From Chelonoidis abingdonii (Eukaryota; Chordata; Testudines; Testudinidae), in NCBI RefSeq assembly GCF_003597395.2, contig NC_133773.1, positions 74,692,207 through 74,756,206 of the forward strand: a stretch of 64,000 bases of DNA. The letters run 5' to 3'. Shown here in pieces: positions 62,101-64,000 of the stretch (positions within the stretch are counted from its first letter, which is position 1; every line of letters begins with the position of its first letter). The translations under genes and the position numbers were made by a program. Under the pieces are notes generated by a model. It was not told the DNA's origin. It made no database searches and worked only from the letters and a program-made list of their open reading frames with translations.

Positions 62101-62901
62101 ACAAGATTTGTCCTACTCTAGTGAATCAGTTATGTGACTATAGGGATTAAGTAGCAGTGCTCCTGTAGGCCACTCAGGTATCCCAGAGAGAGAATATAGC
62201 CAGATCTGGTCAGAATATTCCCTTTGTCTTTTGGTGACTTGTTGATTTGGGGGACAATGGCTATGTCATAACCCCACTTCTCCCTGCTACCACTGGAAAA
62301 AGAAAATGTGGGAGAAGACCTGAGGCAAATCATCACTTTCACCCCAAATATTTGCACTGCTGTAATGTCGGCATTGTGGTTATAACTTTAGGTGAAGCAT
62401 AAACAGCCGGATTAGATGGCAATCCTAAAAAAGAAAGGTCTTGTTTTCAAGCATTTGTCTTTTAAAAAAAAAAAATCTAGGCTGGACAATTTTTTTTTAT
62501 TAAACATAGTTTAGGATCAGTTATGCAGAAGTAGCCTGTTTCCTATGAGGAATAAGTGTAGGTTTTTCAAACAGACCAAGTGCCTCTATGTACCTTTTTA
62601 TACTGTAACATTTCAAGATGTGAAAATATAGGCCTAATAAGTGATAAAATTATTAATGTAGAAATGTGACTTTCACAGGGACCCTGGGTAATTTGTTTTT
62701 AAACAGCTACACATATTAGATGGGGAAGATTTTAAATCTATTTCTGATTGTTTTGTTTTCCAGAATCTACATAGATTTACCCATATTCCTTCAGGGAAGT
62801 GCTTAGATCGCTCAGAGGTCTTACACCAAGTCTTTATCACTGAATGTGACTCCAGTAAAGCAACACAAAAATGGGAAATGAACAACATTCTTAGTGTATA
62901 G
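7677..62901 (+). CDS. GALNT7: GALNT7, polypeptide N-acetylgalactosaminyltransferase 7 (exons 2-12, spliced; exon 1 outside window)
   Basis: The enzyme transfers GalNAc from UDP-GalNAc to Ser/Thr in the Golgi lumen. The GALNT7 family is known to prefer acceptor peptides that already carry GalNAc (follow-up activity). Coding blocks are 7677-8137, 27758-27924, 39172-39302, 39600-39679, 42241-42423 and/or 42582-42764, 45810-45927, 48472-48594, 52141-52359, 58212-58310, 59625-59753 and 62764-62901. All junctions are AG|...|GT and all phases agree, giving 615 residues with one exon 6. Domains in order: stem and start of the catalytic domain (exon 2), GT-A domain with the DAHCEV metal motif (exon 5), the [11 protein letters not shown]al/GalNAc-T motif (exon 7), VGHIYR (exon 8), then a C-terminal ricin-type lectin domain (exons 10-12). 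The N-terminal anchor must be in exon 1, which is not here. The family call is secure; the ortholog call rests on near-identity to GALNT7 as I remember it, not on a search. Confidence 0.96.
9353..9525 (-). pseudogene. Possible retrocopy fragment with poly-A tail (- strand)
   Basis: A T23 run (9353-9375) reads on the - strand as a poly-A tail after about 140 bp of mRNA-like sequence. One - strand frame gives [17 protein letters not shown] before a stop near the tail. I do not recognise the parent gene, and no target duplication was found. It could equally be a chance A-run next to a retroelement. Confidence 0.3.
9560..11290 (-). mobile_element. LTR-like repeat block, - strand
   Basis: Repeat-like DNA of different composition from the intron. 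It has a - strand AATAAA (9743-9748) followed on that strand by GC-rich U5-like sequence. There are near-tandem pieces GGGGAGGGGTTTCTTTTAGG and GGGGGGAGGAGTTTCTTTTT at about 9812-9873, and a (GA)n tract near 10230. No gag or pol is visible, and ends and target duplication were not resolved. Confidence 0.4.
16820..16988 (+). mobile_element. CR1 LINE 3' tail
   Basis: Chelonian-type CR1 end: CTTGAGGTCTTCAAACCACA, then GTCAGACTAGATGATCATA, then GATCCCTTCTGACCTATGAG, ending in the short TATGAGTC repeat that terminates these elements. It lies inside the hAT element at 16237-17489, so it inserted later. Confidence 0.85.
16990..17215. repeat. Degenerate minisatellite inside hAT element
   Basis: Imperfect units of about 20-35 bp built on CCCTGCACCCTGAGCTACCCC and GCCTGCACACAGCCCC. 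Comparable internal arrays are seen in the elements at 35259 and 53864. Confidence 0.65.
19034..19165. mobile_element. Short hAT-type MITE, relative of 636-759
   Basis: Starts TAGGGTGACCAGAGAGC and contains the same CGGGACTGTCCCTATAAAAT core. A perfect 8-bp duplication GTGCACAT flanks it (19026-19033 and 19166-19173). The right terminus is decayed. Confidence 0.82.
19512..19545. repeat. (TTTTA)n microsatellite
   Basis: About six to seven uninterrupted TTTTA units. Confidence 0.95.
21670..21839. mobile_element. Short turtle repeat with inverted internal ends
   Basis: Contains AACAACGAGGAATCCTTG near the left end and CAAGGAGTCCTCATTGTTTT near the right, in inverted orientation. Between them is CCCACTTCATCAGATGCATG. 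A perfect 10-bp duplication TCTATTTCCA flanks it (21660-21669 and 21840-21849). The family name is not known to me. Confidence 0.7.
24554..24705 (+). mobile_element. CR1 LINE 3' tail
   Basis: Begins TAGGTTGTGGAAGCTCCCTC and ends GTCCCTTCTAACTCTATGAT plus TCTATGG, the characteristic chelonian CR1 end. 5' truncated, as usual for CR1. Confidence 0.88.
24725..25120. repeat. Short tandem units in an LTR-like block
   Basis: Three similar pieces start ACCAAGTTACAGTCAAGAGA (about 24771), ACCAAGTTGCAGATGGGAGA (24833) and ACCAGGTTACAAACAGCAGG (24909), at spacings of 62 and 76 bp. The block is GC-richer than its surroundings and may be the U3 of an unrecognised LTR. Confidence 0.45.
25455..25597. mobile_element. 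TGTCTACAC-type MITE fragment
   Basis: Contains TTTGTCTACACAGTGATTTA and GCAAGCCAGGGTGTGACTC, typical of a common turtle non-autonomous transposon. It is inserted in CR1 and cut by the hAT MITE at 25606. Confidence 0.5.
25606..25913 (+). mobile_element. ~310-bp hAT MITE, copy 1
   Basis: Termini CAGGGGTCAGCAACC and GGTTGCCTACCCCTG. Flanks ATCTAGTA (25598-25605) and ATCTAATA (25914-25921) form an 8-bp duplication with one mismatch. Other copies are at 31990, 40396 and 52973. Confidence 0.9.
26436..26653. mobile_element. hAT-type MITE (GGTTCTCAAAC termini)
   Basis: Begins TAGGGGTTCTCAAACTGGGG and ends AAAAGTTTGAGAAGTACTG. Flanks TTCTAGCT (26428-26435) and TCCTGGCT (26654-26661) match at 6 of 8. 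Confidence 0.75.
27562..27620 (+). mobile_element. CR1 3' tail scrap
   Basis: CAGGAGGTCAGACACCATAA and CTTTCCTGACCTTAAAATCC match the CR1 end. It lies about 140 bp before exon 3. Confidence 0.65.
27758..27924 (+). CDS. GALNT7: GALNT7 exon 3 (N-terminal part of GT-A catalytic domain)
   Basis: The acceptor is ttttgcag. The first base completes the split Glu codon and the exon ends one base into the next codon before GTAATA. It encodes [20 protein letters not shown] and then the [15 protein letters not shown] segment, which is part of the nucleotide-sugar binding fold of family GT27. It closes with an [16 protein letters not shown] strand that precedes the first acidic cluster. A CR1 tail fragment sits about 140 bp upstream, outside the splice signals. 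Confidence 0.96.
27925..28953 (+). other. Intron 3, first part
   Basis: AT-rich, no recognisable element except a short CA/CT-rich tract at about 28828-28850. No exon signal. Confidence 0.55.
28954..29852 (-). mobile_element. Solo LTR, - strand
   Basis: On the - strand the unit runs from about TGTCATAAACAGATAGC to GGCTTATGATAACA, about 900 bp with TG/CA-like ends. I recognise it as a common turtle LTR. ACATG occurs on both sides (28950-28954 and about 29851-29855), giving a possible 5-bp duplication, but the exact end is uncertain by two or three bases. No internal gag or pol follows, so it is a solo LTR. The proline-rich + strand frame at 29087-29407 is a by-product. Confidence 0.75.
29960..30050 (+). 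mobile_element. CR1 3' fragment
   Basis: GAAAGACTCACTGCCACAAG, then GTCAGGAAAAGATTAGACAT, matches the region shortly before the CR1 tail. Confidence 0.6.
30085..30235 (+). repeat. MIR-like ancient SINE
   Basis: CACTGGACTTGGATTCAGGA, then CCTCAGTTCCTCATCTGAAA and ATACCTCACTGGGTTATTAT follow the MIR consensus order. Diverged, as expected for an amniote-wide SINE. Confidence 0.75.
30979..31176 (-). pseudogene. CR1/L3-type reverse transcriptase fragment
   Basis: A - strand frame reads [20 protein letters not shown], then [20 protein letters not shown] and YSNNSY. It matches the FSKAFDT...LLSKLGKCG region of CR1-clade reverse transcriptases, with the F of SKAFD replaced by S. Only about 65 residues survive. 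Confidence 0.7.
31500..31976 (-). mobile_element. hAT-like MITE, right end defined
   Basis: A repeat-like block ending GAGGTTAAGAACCACTG, the complement of a CAGTGGTTCTTAACC terminus. Its left end is not clear. The copy-4 MITE fragment follows directly. Confidence 0.45.
31990..32195 (-). mobile_element. ~310-bp hAT MITE, copy 4 (truncated)
   Basis: Runs from CTGCATTTTAATTTAATTTT to GAAAGGTTGCCAATCCCTG in reverse orientation relative to copy 1. The other third is missing, lost at the junction with the preceding element. Confidence 0.8.
32222..32554. mobile_element. hAT-type MITE (GGGGTGGCCA termini)
   Basis: Ends CAGAAAGTTTGGCCACCCCTG and starts with the decayed complement CGGGGTGCCAGATTGTGG. 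Flanks ATATATGT (32214-32221) and GTATATGT (32555-32562) match at 7 of 8. Confidence 0.75.
32710..32880 (+). repeat. MIR-like ancient SINE
   Basis: CTGCCACTGGTCTGCTGGGT, then GAGCAAGTCACTTCATCTCT and GTGCCTCATTTGCCCTATCT follow the MIR body and 3' part. Confidence 0.8.
32881..34160 (+). other. Intron 3, unique stretch
   Basis: No element, exon or RNA gene recognised. Ordinary AT-rich intron. Confidence 0.5.
34165..34393. repeat. Two degenerate palindromic ancient repeats
   Basis: The first (about 34168-34270) has GACCTCGACTCAGCAAAATA facing CCTTGCTGAACCGAGGTC. The second (about 34290-34382) has CCAGATCCTCATCTGGTATA facing TTTACATCAGCTAAGGG. Both types are widespread in sauropsids. Confidence 0.6.
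34394..34740. mobile_element. MITE with perfect 21-bp outer inverted repeat
   Basis: Arms 34394-34414 and 34720-34740 are exact reverse complements over 21 bp (left arm begins TAGTTCTCAAGTT). Inside them CTTTGTCTACACTG faces the diverged TGGTGTAGGTAAGA. An A/T-rich TTTTA-like tract sits at about 34433-34463. Confidence 0.7.
35259..35838. mobile_element. hAT-type element with GC-rich minisatellite core
   Basis: Starts CAGAGGTAGGCAAACTACAG and ends AAAAAGTTTGCCCACTTCT, an inverted pair. Flanks CTCTGAGC (35251-35258) and CCCTGAGC (35839-35846) match at 7 of 8. The core has ATCCC/GTCCC units (about 35425-35460) and CCCTGCCCTGAGCC units (35590-35780). Long GC-rich open frames here are composition artefacts. 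Confidence 0.8.
35847..36529 (+). other. Intron 3, unique stretch
   Basis: AT-rich; no recognised element or exon. Confidence 0.5.
36560..36785. mobile_element. Palindromic MITE
   Basis: TATAAACTTGTACTGGTTTA near the left end faces TAAATCAGTGCAACTTCATAG near the right. CTTATTTTGGTTTAAGTGGA faces TCTTAAATCAAAATAAGAGT. A long foldback structure typical of a common sauropsid MITE. Confidence 0.65.
37151..38641. repeat. Large inverted-repeat element
   Basis: The left arm (about 37151-37440) and right arm (about 38325-38641) are diverged reverse complements. CATAAAGGATTTGAAGTGGG and CAATTAAGAATAGCAG face CTGCTACCCTTAATTGCCCA and TTTCAAATCCTTTATGC. TTATTGGATCAACTTCCG faces AATTGATCCAACAAAGG. Between the arms is about 900 bp, including a piece with AAACCAGACATGTCTGGTTT (about 37853-37872). 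Probably an old transposon; family not identified. Confidence 0.65.
39172..39302 (+). CDS. GALNT7: GALNT7 exon 4 (GT-A domain)
   Basis: The acceptor is atttgatag and the donor GTAGAA. The exon enters at phase 1 and leaves at phase 0. It encodes [20 protein letters not shown] followed by [20 protein letters not shown], the family block preceding the metal-binding strand. The split first codon reads Ala (GCG), where I recall Glu in mammals. That is a tolerable difference just after the DDFSNK turn. Confidence 0.95.
39303..39599 (+). other. GALNT7: Intron 4 (297 bp)
   Basis: A short AT-rich intron with consensus ends and a long T-rich tract before the exon 5 acceptor. Nothing else seen. Confidence 0.9.
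39600..39679 (+). CDS. GALNT7: GALNT7 exon 5 (catalytic DxH motif)
   Basis: This is the shortest coding exon at 80 bp, separated from exon 4 by only 297 bp. The acceptor is tttttaaag and the donor GTAACG (phase 2). It encodes [20 protein letters not shown] and then APISKDR. DAHCE is the DxH metal-binding motif of GT27 enzymes, which coordinates Mn2+ together with a downstream His. The catalytic motif is intact, so nothing here suggests an inactive paralog. Confidence 0.96.
39680..40395 (+). other. Intron 5, first part
   Basis: AT-rich. At about 40190-40380 a GC-richer patch with CCTATAAAGAAGGCGTGG resembles an LTR promoter region, but no ends were found. Confidence 0.35.
40396..40705 (-). 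mobile_element. ~310-bp hAT MITE, copy 2
   Basis: Termini CAGGGGTAGGCAACC and GGTTGCTGACCCCTG, reversed relative to copy 1. A perfect 8-bp duplication GCTTATTC flanks it (40388-40395 and 40706-40713). Confidence 0.92.
41750..42030 (-). mobile_element. CR1 LINE 3' portion, - strand
   Basis: Reads in reverse from the tail: CATAGATTCCAAGCCCAGAA, GACCATTGTGATCATCTAGT, then TTCCCCAAAATAATTCCTAG and GAGAATCCACCATGACC. It ends about 210 bp before the exon 6a acceptor. Confidence 0.8.
42241..42423 (+). CDS. GALNT7: GALNT7 alternative exon 6a
   Basis: An exon of 183 bp, entering and leaving at phase 2. It sits behind a strong pyrimidine tract (ttttcctctcttcttcccc) with a ttctaaaatg stretch that could serve as a branch site, and ends before GTAAAG. 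It encodes [20 protein letters not shown], then the shared [15 protein letters not shown] core, then [19 protein letters not shown] and TEPYR. It differs from exon 6b at 15 of 61 positions, mostly either side of the invariant core. Both reading frame and splice sites are intact, so I read it as a functional alternative exon, not a dead duplicate. Confidence 0.9.
42424..42581 (+). other. GALNT7: Intron between alternative exons 6a and 6b (158 bp)
   Basis: Has GTAAAG and CTGCAG ends. The exon 6b frame stays open upstream through most of it, from about 42457. Its 3' half is C-rich (CATCCTCACTGCCACCATCC) instead of T-rich. Confidence 0.85.
42582..42764 (+). CDS. GALNT7: GALNT7 alternative exon 6b
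   Basis: Also 183 bp and phase 2 to 2, starting 158 bp after the 6a donor. The acceptor ccctgcag follows a C-rich, purine-interrupted tract that is weaker than the 6a acceptor; the donor is GTAATC. It encodes [20 protein letters not shown], the same [15 protein letters not shown] core, then [19 protein letters not shown] and TEPYR. From memory, this version looks closer than 6a to the canonical mammalian GALNT7. The two copies are homologous, so only one is expected per mature mRNA. Inclusion of both would stay in frame but would duplicate a structural segment. Confidence 0.92.
42765..44814 (+). other. Intron 6, first part
   Basis: No recognised element. AT-rich with no exon-like signals. 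Confidence 0.5.
44815..44985 (+). repeat. MIR-like ancient SINE, diverged
   Basis: TATTCCTGTCTCTGCCACAG, then CCTGTTCCCTTATCTG and TGCCTACCTCACAGGAGTTG follow MIR order. Confidence 0.55.
45810..45927 (+). CDS. GALNT7: GALNT7 exon 7 (Gal/GalNAc-T motif)
   Basis: The acceptor is ttctcttag. The first base completes the Arg codon from exon 6, and the donor is GTAACA. It encodes [20 protein letters not shown] and [19 protein letters not shown]. The WGGENFE core is the Gal/GalNAc-T motif found in GT27 and beta-4-galactosyltransferases and contributes to donor and acceptor binding. A strong cryptic acceptor lies 52 bp upstream. Confidence 0.97.
45928..47149 (+). other. Intron 7, first part
   Basis: AT-rich unique sequence; nothing recognised. 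Confidence 0.5.
47150..47900 (+). mobile_element. CR1 3' tail split by a hAT element
   Basis: The left part ends CGTCAGGAATGGTCTAGAT. The right part resumes AGTGAATGCAGAGGACTGGA, GACTCTTGAGGTCCCTTCC and ATATGATTCTATG. Removing 47220-47833 plus one 8-bp duplication restores one continuous CR1 tail. Confidence 0.85.
47220..47833. mobile_element. hAT-type element nested in CR1
   Basis: Termini CAGGGGTGGGCAAACTGGCC and AAAAATTTGCCCACCCCCTC. A perfect 8-bp duplication GTCTAGAT lies at 47212-47219 and 47834-47841. The open frames in it are GC-rich by-products. Confidence 0.9.
48472..48594 (+). CDS. GALNT7: GALNT7 exon 8 (metal-ligand His segment)
   Basis: 41 codons with phase-0 borders: acceptor aacttatag, donor GTGAGG. 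It encodes [20 protein letters not shown] and [21 protein letters not shown]. The His in VGHIYR aligns with the Mn2+-coordinating His of GT27 enzymes. The WQGNPPPVY segment belongs to the flexible loop that closes the active site. A DIRS-like relic begins within about 100 bp downstream. Confidence 0.96.
48900..48959 (+). repeat. 24-bp tandem duplication
   Basis: GAGCATGATTCCTGGATGGT and GAGCATGGTTCCTGGATGGT are adjacent at a 24-bp period inside the DIRS-like relic. Confidence 0.8.
49135..50110 (+). pseudogene. DIRS-type tyrosine recombinase remnant
   Basis: Pieces in shifting frames read in order: [20 protein letters not shown] and [30 protein letters not shown] and [27 protein letters not shown]; then, after the nested MITE at 49636-49990, [20 protein letters not shown]. 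These match the recombinase of vertebrate DIRS elements in order and spacing. Several frameshifts and stops make it dead. Confidence 0.7.
49636..49990. mobile_element. 355-bp hAT-type MITE with strong internal hairpin
   Basis: Termini CAGGGGTGGCTC and GAGCCAGCCCTG. Flanks TTGACAGG (49628-49635) and TTAACAGG (49991-49998) match at 7 of 8. The centre is a near-perfect 29-bp inverted repeat (49806-49834 with 49848-49876, one mismatch). It splits the DIRS recombinase relic. Confidence 0.88.
50646..51394 (+). other. Intron 8, unique stretch
   Basis: AT-rich; nothing recognised. Confidence 0.5.
51395..51710. mobile_element. TGTCTACAC-type MITE, host of a nested element
   Basis: The right end GTGTAGACAAAGCCCTA is the complement of the common GGGCTTTGTCTACAC terminus. 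CTACAGTGACAGAAAAATCC and GTCTGCACTACAGCAGTATA belong to its body. The left end is uncertain. Confidence 0.6.
51470..51625. mobile_element. 156-bp hAT-type MITE
   Basis: Termini CAGTGCCGCCCAGAG and CTCTGGGCGGCCCTG match at 14 of 15. A perfect 8-bp duplication GCTGTAGC flanks it (51462-51469 and 51626-51633). Confidence 0.92.
52141..52359 (+). CDS. GALNT7: GALNT7 exon 9 (C-terminal catalytic domain and linker)
   Basis: 73 codons with phase-0 borders, behind a very strong tttttcccccccctacag acceptor and before GTATGT. It encodes [20 protein letters not shown], then [20 protein letters not shown] and [14 protein letters not shown]. This is the family VWMDEY/CKSFKWF block that ends the catalytic domain, followed by the linker to the lectin domain. 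Confidence 0.96.
52360..52972 (+). other. Intron 9, first part
   Basis: No recognised element. AT-rich intron. Confidence 0.5.
52973..53284 (+). mobile_element. ~310-bp hAT MITE, copy 3
   Basis: Termini CAGGGGTCAGCAACC and GTTGCCTACCGCTG. A perfect 8-bp duplication TTCTAACC lies at 52965-52972 and 53285-53292. Same orientation as copy 1. Confidence 0.92.
53864..54813. mobile_element. GC-rich element with minisatellite and nested MITE
   Basis: CAGTGCTTTTCACTATTTTT at the left faces GCAGTGAAGAACACTG at the right. No convincing target duplication was seen. The interior is an array of GGGTGAGGGGTTCAGGGTGC-like units (about 53990-54245). Open frames here reflect composition only. Confidence 0.6.
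54480..54744. mobile_element. Palindrome-rich MITE (AGCGCTG motif)
   Basis: A perfect 8-bp duplication CTTAGGGA flanks it (54472-54479 and 54745-54752). Inside, CAGCGCTGGGAGC faces GCTCCCAGCGCTG (54604-54632), a second palindrome GGGAGAGAGCTCTCCC sits near 54548, and AGCGCTG recurs many times. Confidence 0.8.
54814..56129 (+). other. Intron 9, middle part
   Basis: No clear element. Slightly GC-richer around 55020-55560 but without splice-bounded open frames. Confidence 0.45.
56130..56151. repeat. (TG)n microsatellite
   Basis: About eleven TG units. Confidence 0.95.
56165..56780 (-). mobile_element. LTR, - strand
   Basis: On the - strand, AATAAACCTGGCCGGGTGTC (signal at 56260-56265) is followed by TTGTGGTCTTATTGAGCAGT and GATCGCAGCCTAATG, a typical R/U5 of a turtle retroviral-type LTR. 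U3 extends to the right with an uncertain end. No coding remnant adjoins. Confidence 0.6.
56781..57262 (-). mobile_element. Second LTR-like block, - strand, after a CR1-tail scrap
   Basis: CATAGATTCATAGAATTTAG at 56781 resembles a reversed CR1 tail. Beyond it a - strand AATAAA (56899-56904) is followed by ACTGAAGCCCTGAGAAGAGG, and U3-like sequence runs to about 57262. No target duplication resolved. Confidence 0.4.
57263..58211 (+). other. Intron 9, last part
   Basis: AT-rich; possibly old CR1-like pieces near 57560-57670 but nothing definite. Confidence 0.4.
58212..58310 (+). CDS. GALNT7: GALNT7 exon 10 (lectin alpha repeat)
   Basis: 33 codons with phase-0 borders: acceptor tacccccacag, donor GTAAGT. 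It encodes [20 protein letters not shown] and [13 protein letters not shown], the alpha subdomain of the ricin B-type lectin. The CID (CLD-like) motif and the GGNQ start of the QxW-type element are visible. In mammals I recall Lys-Thr where His-Thr is seen after SMG. Confidence 0.95.
58311..59624 (+). other. Intron 10
   Basis: AT-rich; contains a (GATA)n run at 58873-58892. No other element recognised. Confidence 0.6.
58873..58892. repeat. (GATA)n microsatellite
   Basis: Five GATA units. Confidence 0.95.
59625..59753 (+). CDS. GALNT7: GALNT7 exon 11 (lectin alpha end and beta repeat)
   Basis: 43 codons with phase-0 borders: acceptor tcttttag, donor GTATGT. It encodes [20 protein letters not shown], then [11 protein letters not shown] and EYKEWQYFK. 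The beta subdomain has CLT instead of the sugar-binding CLD, and its QxW element reads QYF. The beta site may therefore be a weak or non-binding sugar site. The alpha and gamma sites keep Asp. Confidence 0.94.
60030..60350 (+). mobile_element. CR1 LINE 3' portion
   Basis: AAGAAGCAATGGGCTTAAAT, then GGAATAAATTGCCTAGGGAG, GGTTAGACAAACACCTCTCA and CCTTCCAGTCCTATGATTCT plus ATG form an uninterrupted CR1 tail of about 320 bp. It is the best-preserved one in the window. Confidence 0.92.
60351..62763 (+). other. Intron 11, second part
   Basis: AT-rich; contains a T-rich tract at about 60421-60450, the 36-bp duplication at 60781 and a short CA run near 61253. No exon-like signal. Confidence 0.55.
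60781..60850. repeat. Perfect 36-bp tandem duplication
   Basis: TACTGAAATAGCGCTCCATT and the following bases repeat exactly at a 36-bp period (starts 60781 and 60817). Confidence 0.92.
62764..62901 (+). CDS. GALNT7: GALNT7 exon 12 (lectin gamma repeat and stop)
   Basis: The acceptor is ttgttttccag. It encodes 45 residues and TAG at 62899-62901. The protein ends [20 protein letters not shown], then [19 protein letters not shown]. This gamma subdomain keeps the CLD and QKW elements of a sugar-binding ricin-type repeat. Confidence 0.96.
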   Translation, partial: NLHRFTHIPSGKCLDRSEVLHQVFITECDSSKATQKWEMNNILSV

Positions 62902-63735
62902 ACAAAACAAACAAAAACCTGGCCTACTGAAACATTAATTTGTACAGGACTGAAAATAACCTGAAAACTGCTGCAACTATTAACTTTGTACAGCTGCAAG
63001 CCTGAAATCTCCTGACTTGGATGAAGGACATAGATGAACTGTGATTTTACAATAACATTATCATCTGCAGTTAATGTTTACAAAACTGCTTTTACCTTAA
63101 ACTTTGTAGATGTTTACATCTTTTTGTTTTAAGATGTTGGGGGTTTAATGTGCTCTTAGCTATGTTTTATAGGAACAAAGTTAAAGACACTGTGGTCTTC
63201 TTTGGGATTTCACTCAGGGGTCTGAAGGCAGTTTTTTTACACACACTTGAAAAGGTTGGAGTAACCAGACTTTCATATAATGTGGTGATTATCAACCTGT
63301 TGTATCTTTTTATTTTATTTTACATCCTACCAAGCACTGCCACGGGTTATTAGCCAGAGTGGCCTTCTTTCACAGTCATGCTGCTTTTTTGGAAAGGTAG
63401 ATTTCAACATTAGTGCCTCTTTCATTTCTCTATATATTTTACAAGAAAAACATTTGATGGAATGTATAGTATGGATATGTTGATAAGTCATATTGACAAG
63501 GATTAATTGTACCACCCACGTAATTACTGAAGACAAGTTTGTTTTGCCAATCTGACTTCTGTATTCACTACATCCTGGTAAGGCAAATAAAAATACAGAC
63601 CACACCAGAAATGCTGTAGGGGGTTCCAAAAATATTGCAAAATGTCCCTTTTGCAGGTAGGTGCTGTAATTTCATTGGAACTTTTAAGTGAGCTGAACCA
63701 GGTGTGCTGAGTAGCACTTGGATGCACCTGGTATA
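62902..63735 (+). other. GALNT7: GALNT7 3' UTR (at least to the first poly(A) signal)
   Basis: Non-coding sequence directly after the stop, AT-rich, with no repeat recognised before about 63736. The true 3' end is unknown. The transcript may stop shortly after the AATAAA at 63586 or run on past the window. Confidence 0.7.
63586..63591 (+). promoter_or_regulatory. GALNT7: Candidate GALNT7 poly(A) signal AATAAA
   Basis: A canonical AATAAA 685 bp after the stop codon, followed 20-40 bp later by a TGTAGGGGGTTCC GT-rich stretch that could act as the downstream element. It is the first good signal in the UTR, but use of later sites cannot be excluded. Confidence 0.55.
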
Positions 63736-63830
63736 TTAGGCTTTGTCTATACTAGCACTTTTGTTGGTCCAATGAGTGAAAAAAATCCCACCCCGGCTTA
63801 CGTAAGTTTCACCAACAAAAGTTGAGCCCT
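63736..63830. mobile_element. TGTCTAYAC-type MITE fragment
   Basis: GGCTTTGTCTATACTAGCAC starts it; CACTTTTGTTGGT faces ACCAACAAAAGT (63811-63822). It is the left part of a common turtle palindromic MITE. Confidence 0.65.
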
Positions 63831-63849
63831 TGCACCTCACAGGATCAGA

Positions 63850-63975
63850 CCCTGAAAGTATTTGTTTTAGAACCAAATTTTGCCCTCAAATGCAGATGTG
63901 TTCCATGTAACGTCCATTGAAGTTAGAAAGGATTGTGTGTCATATCTAAAGGCAGAATTTGACCTTTATAAAGCT
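63850..63975. repeat. Degenerate palindromic ancient repeat
   Basis: CCAAATTTTGCCCTCAAATG faces TAAAGGCAGAATTTGACC. Confidence 0.5.
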
Positions 63976-64000
63976 ATCTATCTATGCATATTTTAGCAAT

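Noticed and set aside
1..64000. CRISPR arrays, bacterial operons, tRNA or rRNA genes
   Set aside because: None seen. The only tRNA-like sequence is the SINE head at 6226, which lacks a complete tRNA structure.

Overview
This window is intronic-scale vertebrate nuclear DNA that carries one protein-coding gene on the + strand: GALNT7, polypeptide N-acetylgalactosaminyltransferase 7, a Golgi mucin-type O-glycosylation enzyme. Exon 1 (cytoplasmic tail and membrane anchor) lies upstream of base 1. Everything from exon 2 (7677) to the stop codon (62901) is present, and every exon joins in phase with consensus AG/GT borders. The encoded part is 615 residues if one copy of exon 6 is used. That fits a full protein of about 655 residues once a short exon 1 is added.

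The organism is most likely a cryptodiran turtle. A tRNA-derived SINE at about 6208-6405 has Pol III A and B boxes and reads like the cryptodiran family. There are many CR1 tails ending in the ...TCTATGATTCTATG type, and many short hAT-type elements with clean 8-bp target duplications. Three MIR-like ancient SINEs are also visible. The species call is from recognition, not from a database.

Layout: 1-7676, end of intron 1 (LTR-like unit with a nested MITE, dead 2.4-kb hAT transposon, turtle SINE). 7677-8137, exon 2. 8138-27757, the very long intron 2 (LTR-like block, nested hAT/CR1 composites). 27758-27924, exon 3. 27925-39171, intron 3 (solo LTR, CR1 RT fragment, MIRs, several MITEs, a large inverted repeat). 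39172-39679, exons 4 and 5. 42241-42764, two homologous 183-bp versions of exon 6. 45810-45927, exon 7. 48472-48594, exon 8, followed by a degenerate DIRS-like retroelement. 52141-52359, exon 9. 58212-58310, exon 10. 59625-59753, exon 11. 62764-62901, last coding exon. After that come the 3' UTR and a poly(A) signal at 63586.

The most interesting signal is the tandem exon 6a/6b pair. Both copies are 183 bp with the same phase. They encode peptides about 75% identical, covering the catalytic-domain segment between the metal-binding DxH motif and the Gal/GalNAc-T motif. This predicts two enzyme isoforms from one gene, probably by mutually exclusive splicing. Second is a layered transposon record: elements nested in elements with readable target duplications, including a MITE inside the recombinase gene of a DIRS-like relic.

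No RNA genes, CRISPR arrays or second host protein-coding gene are supported.
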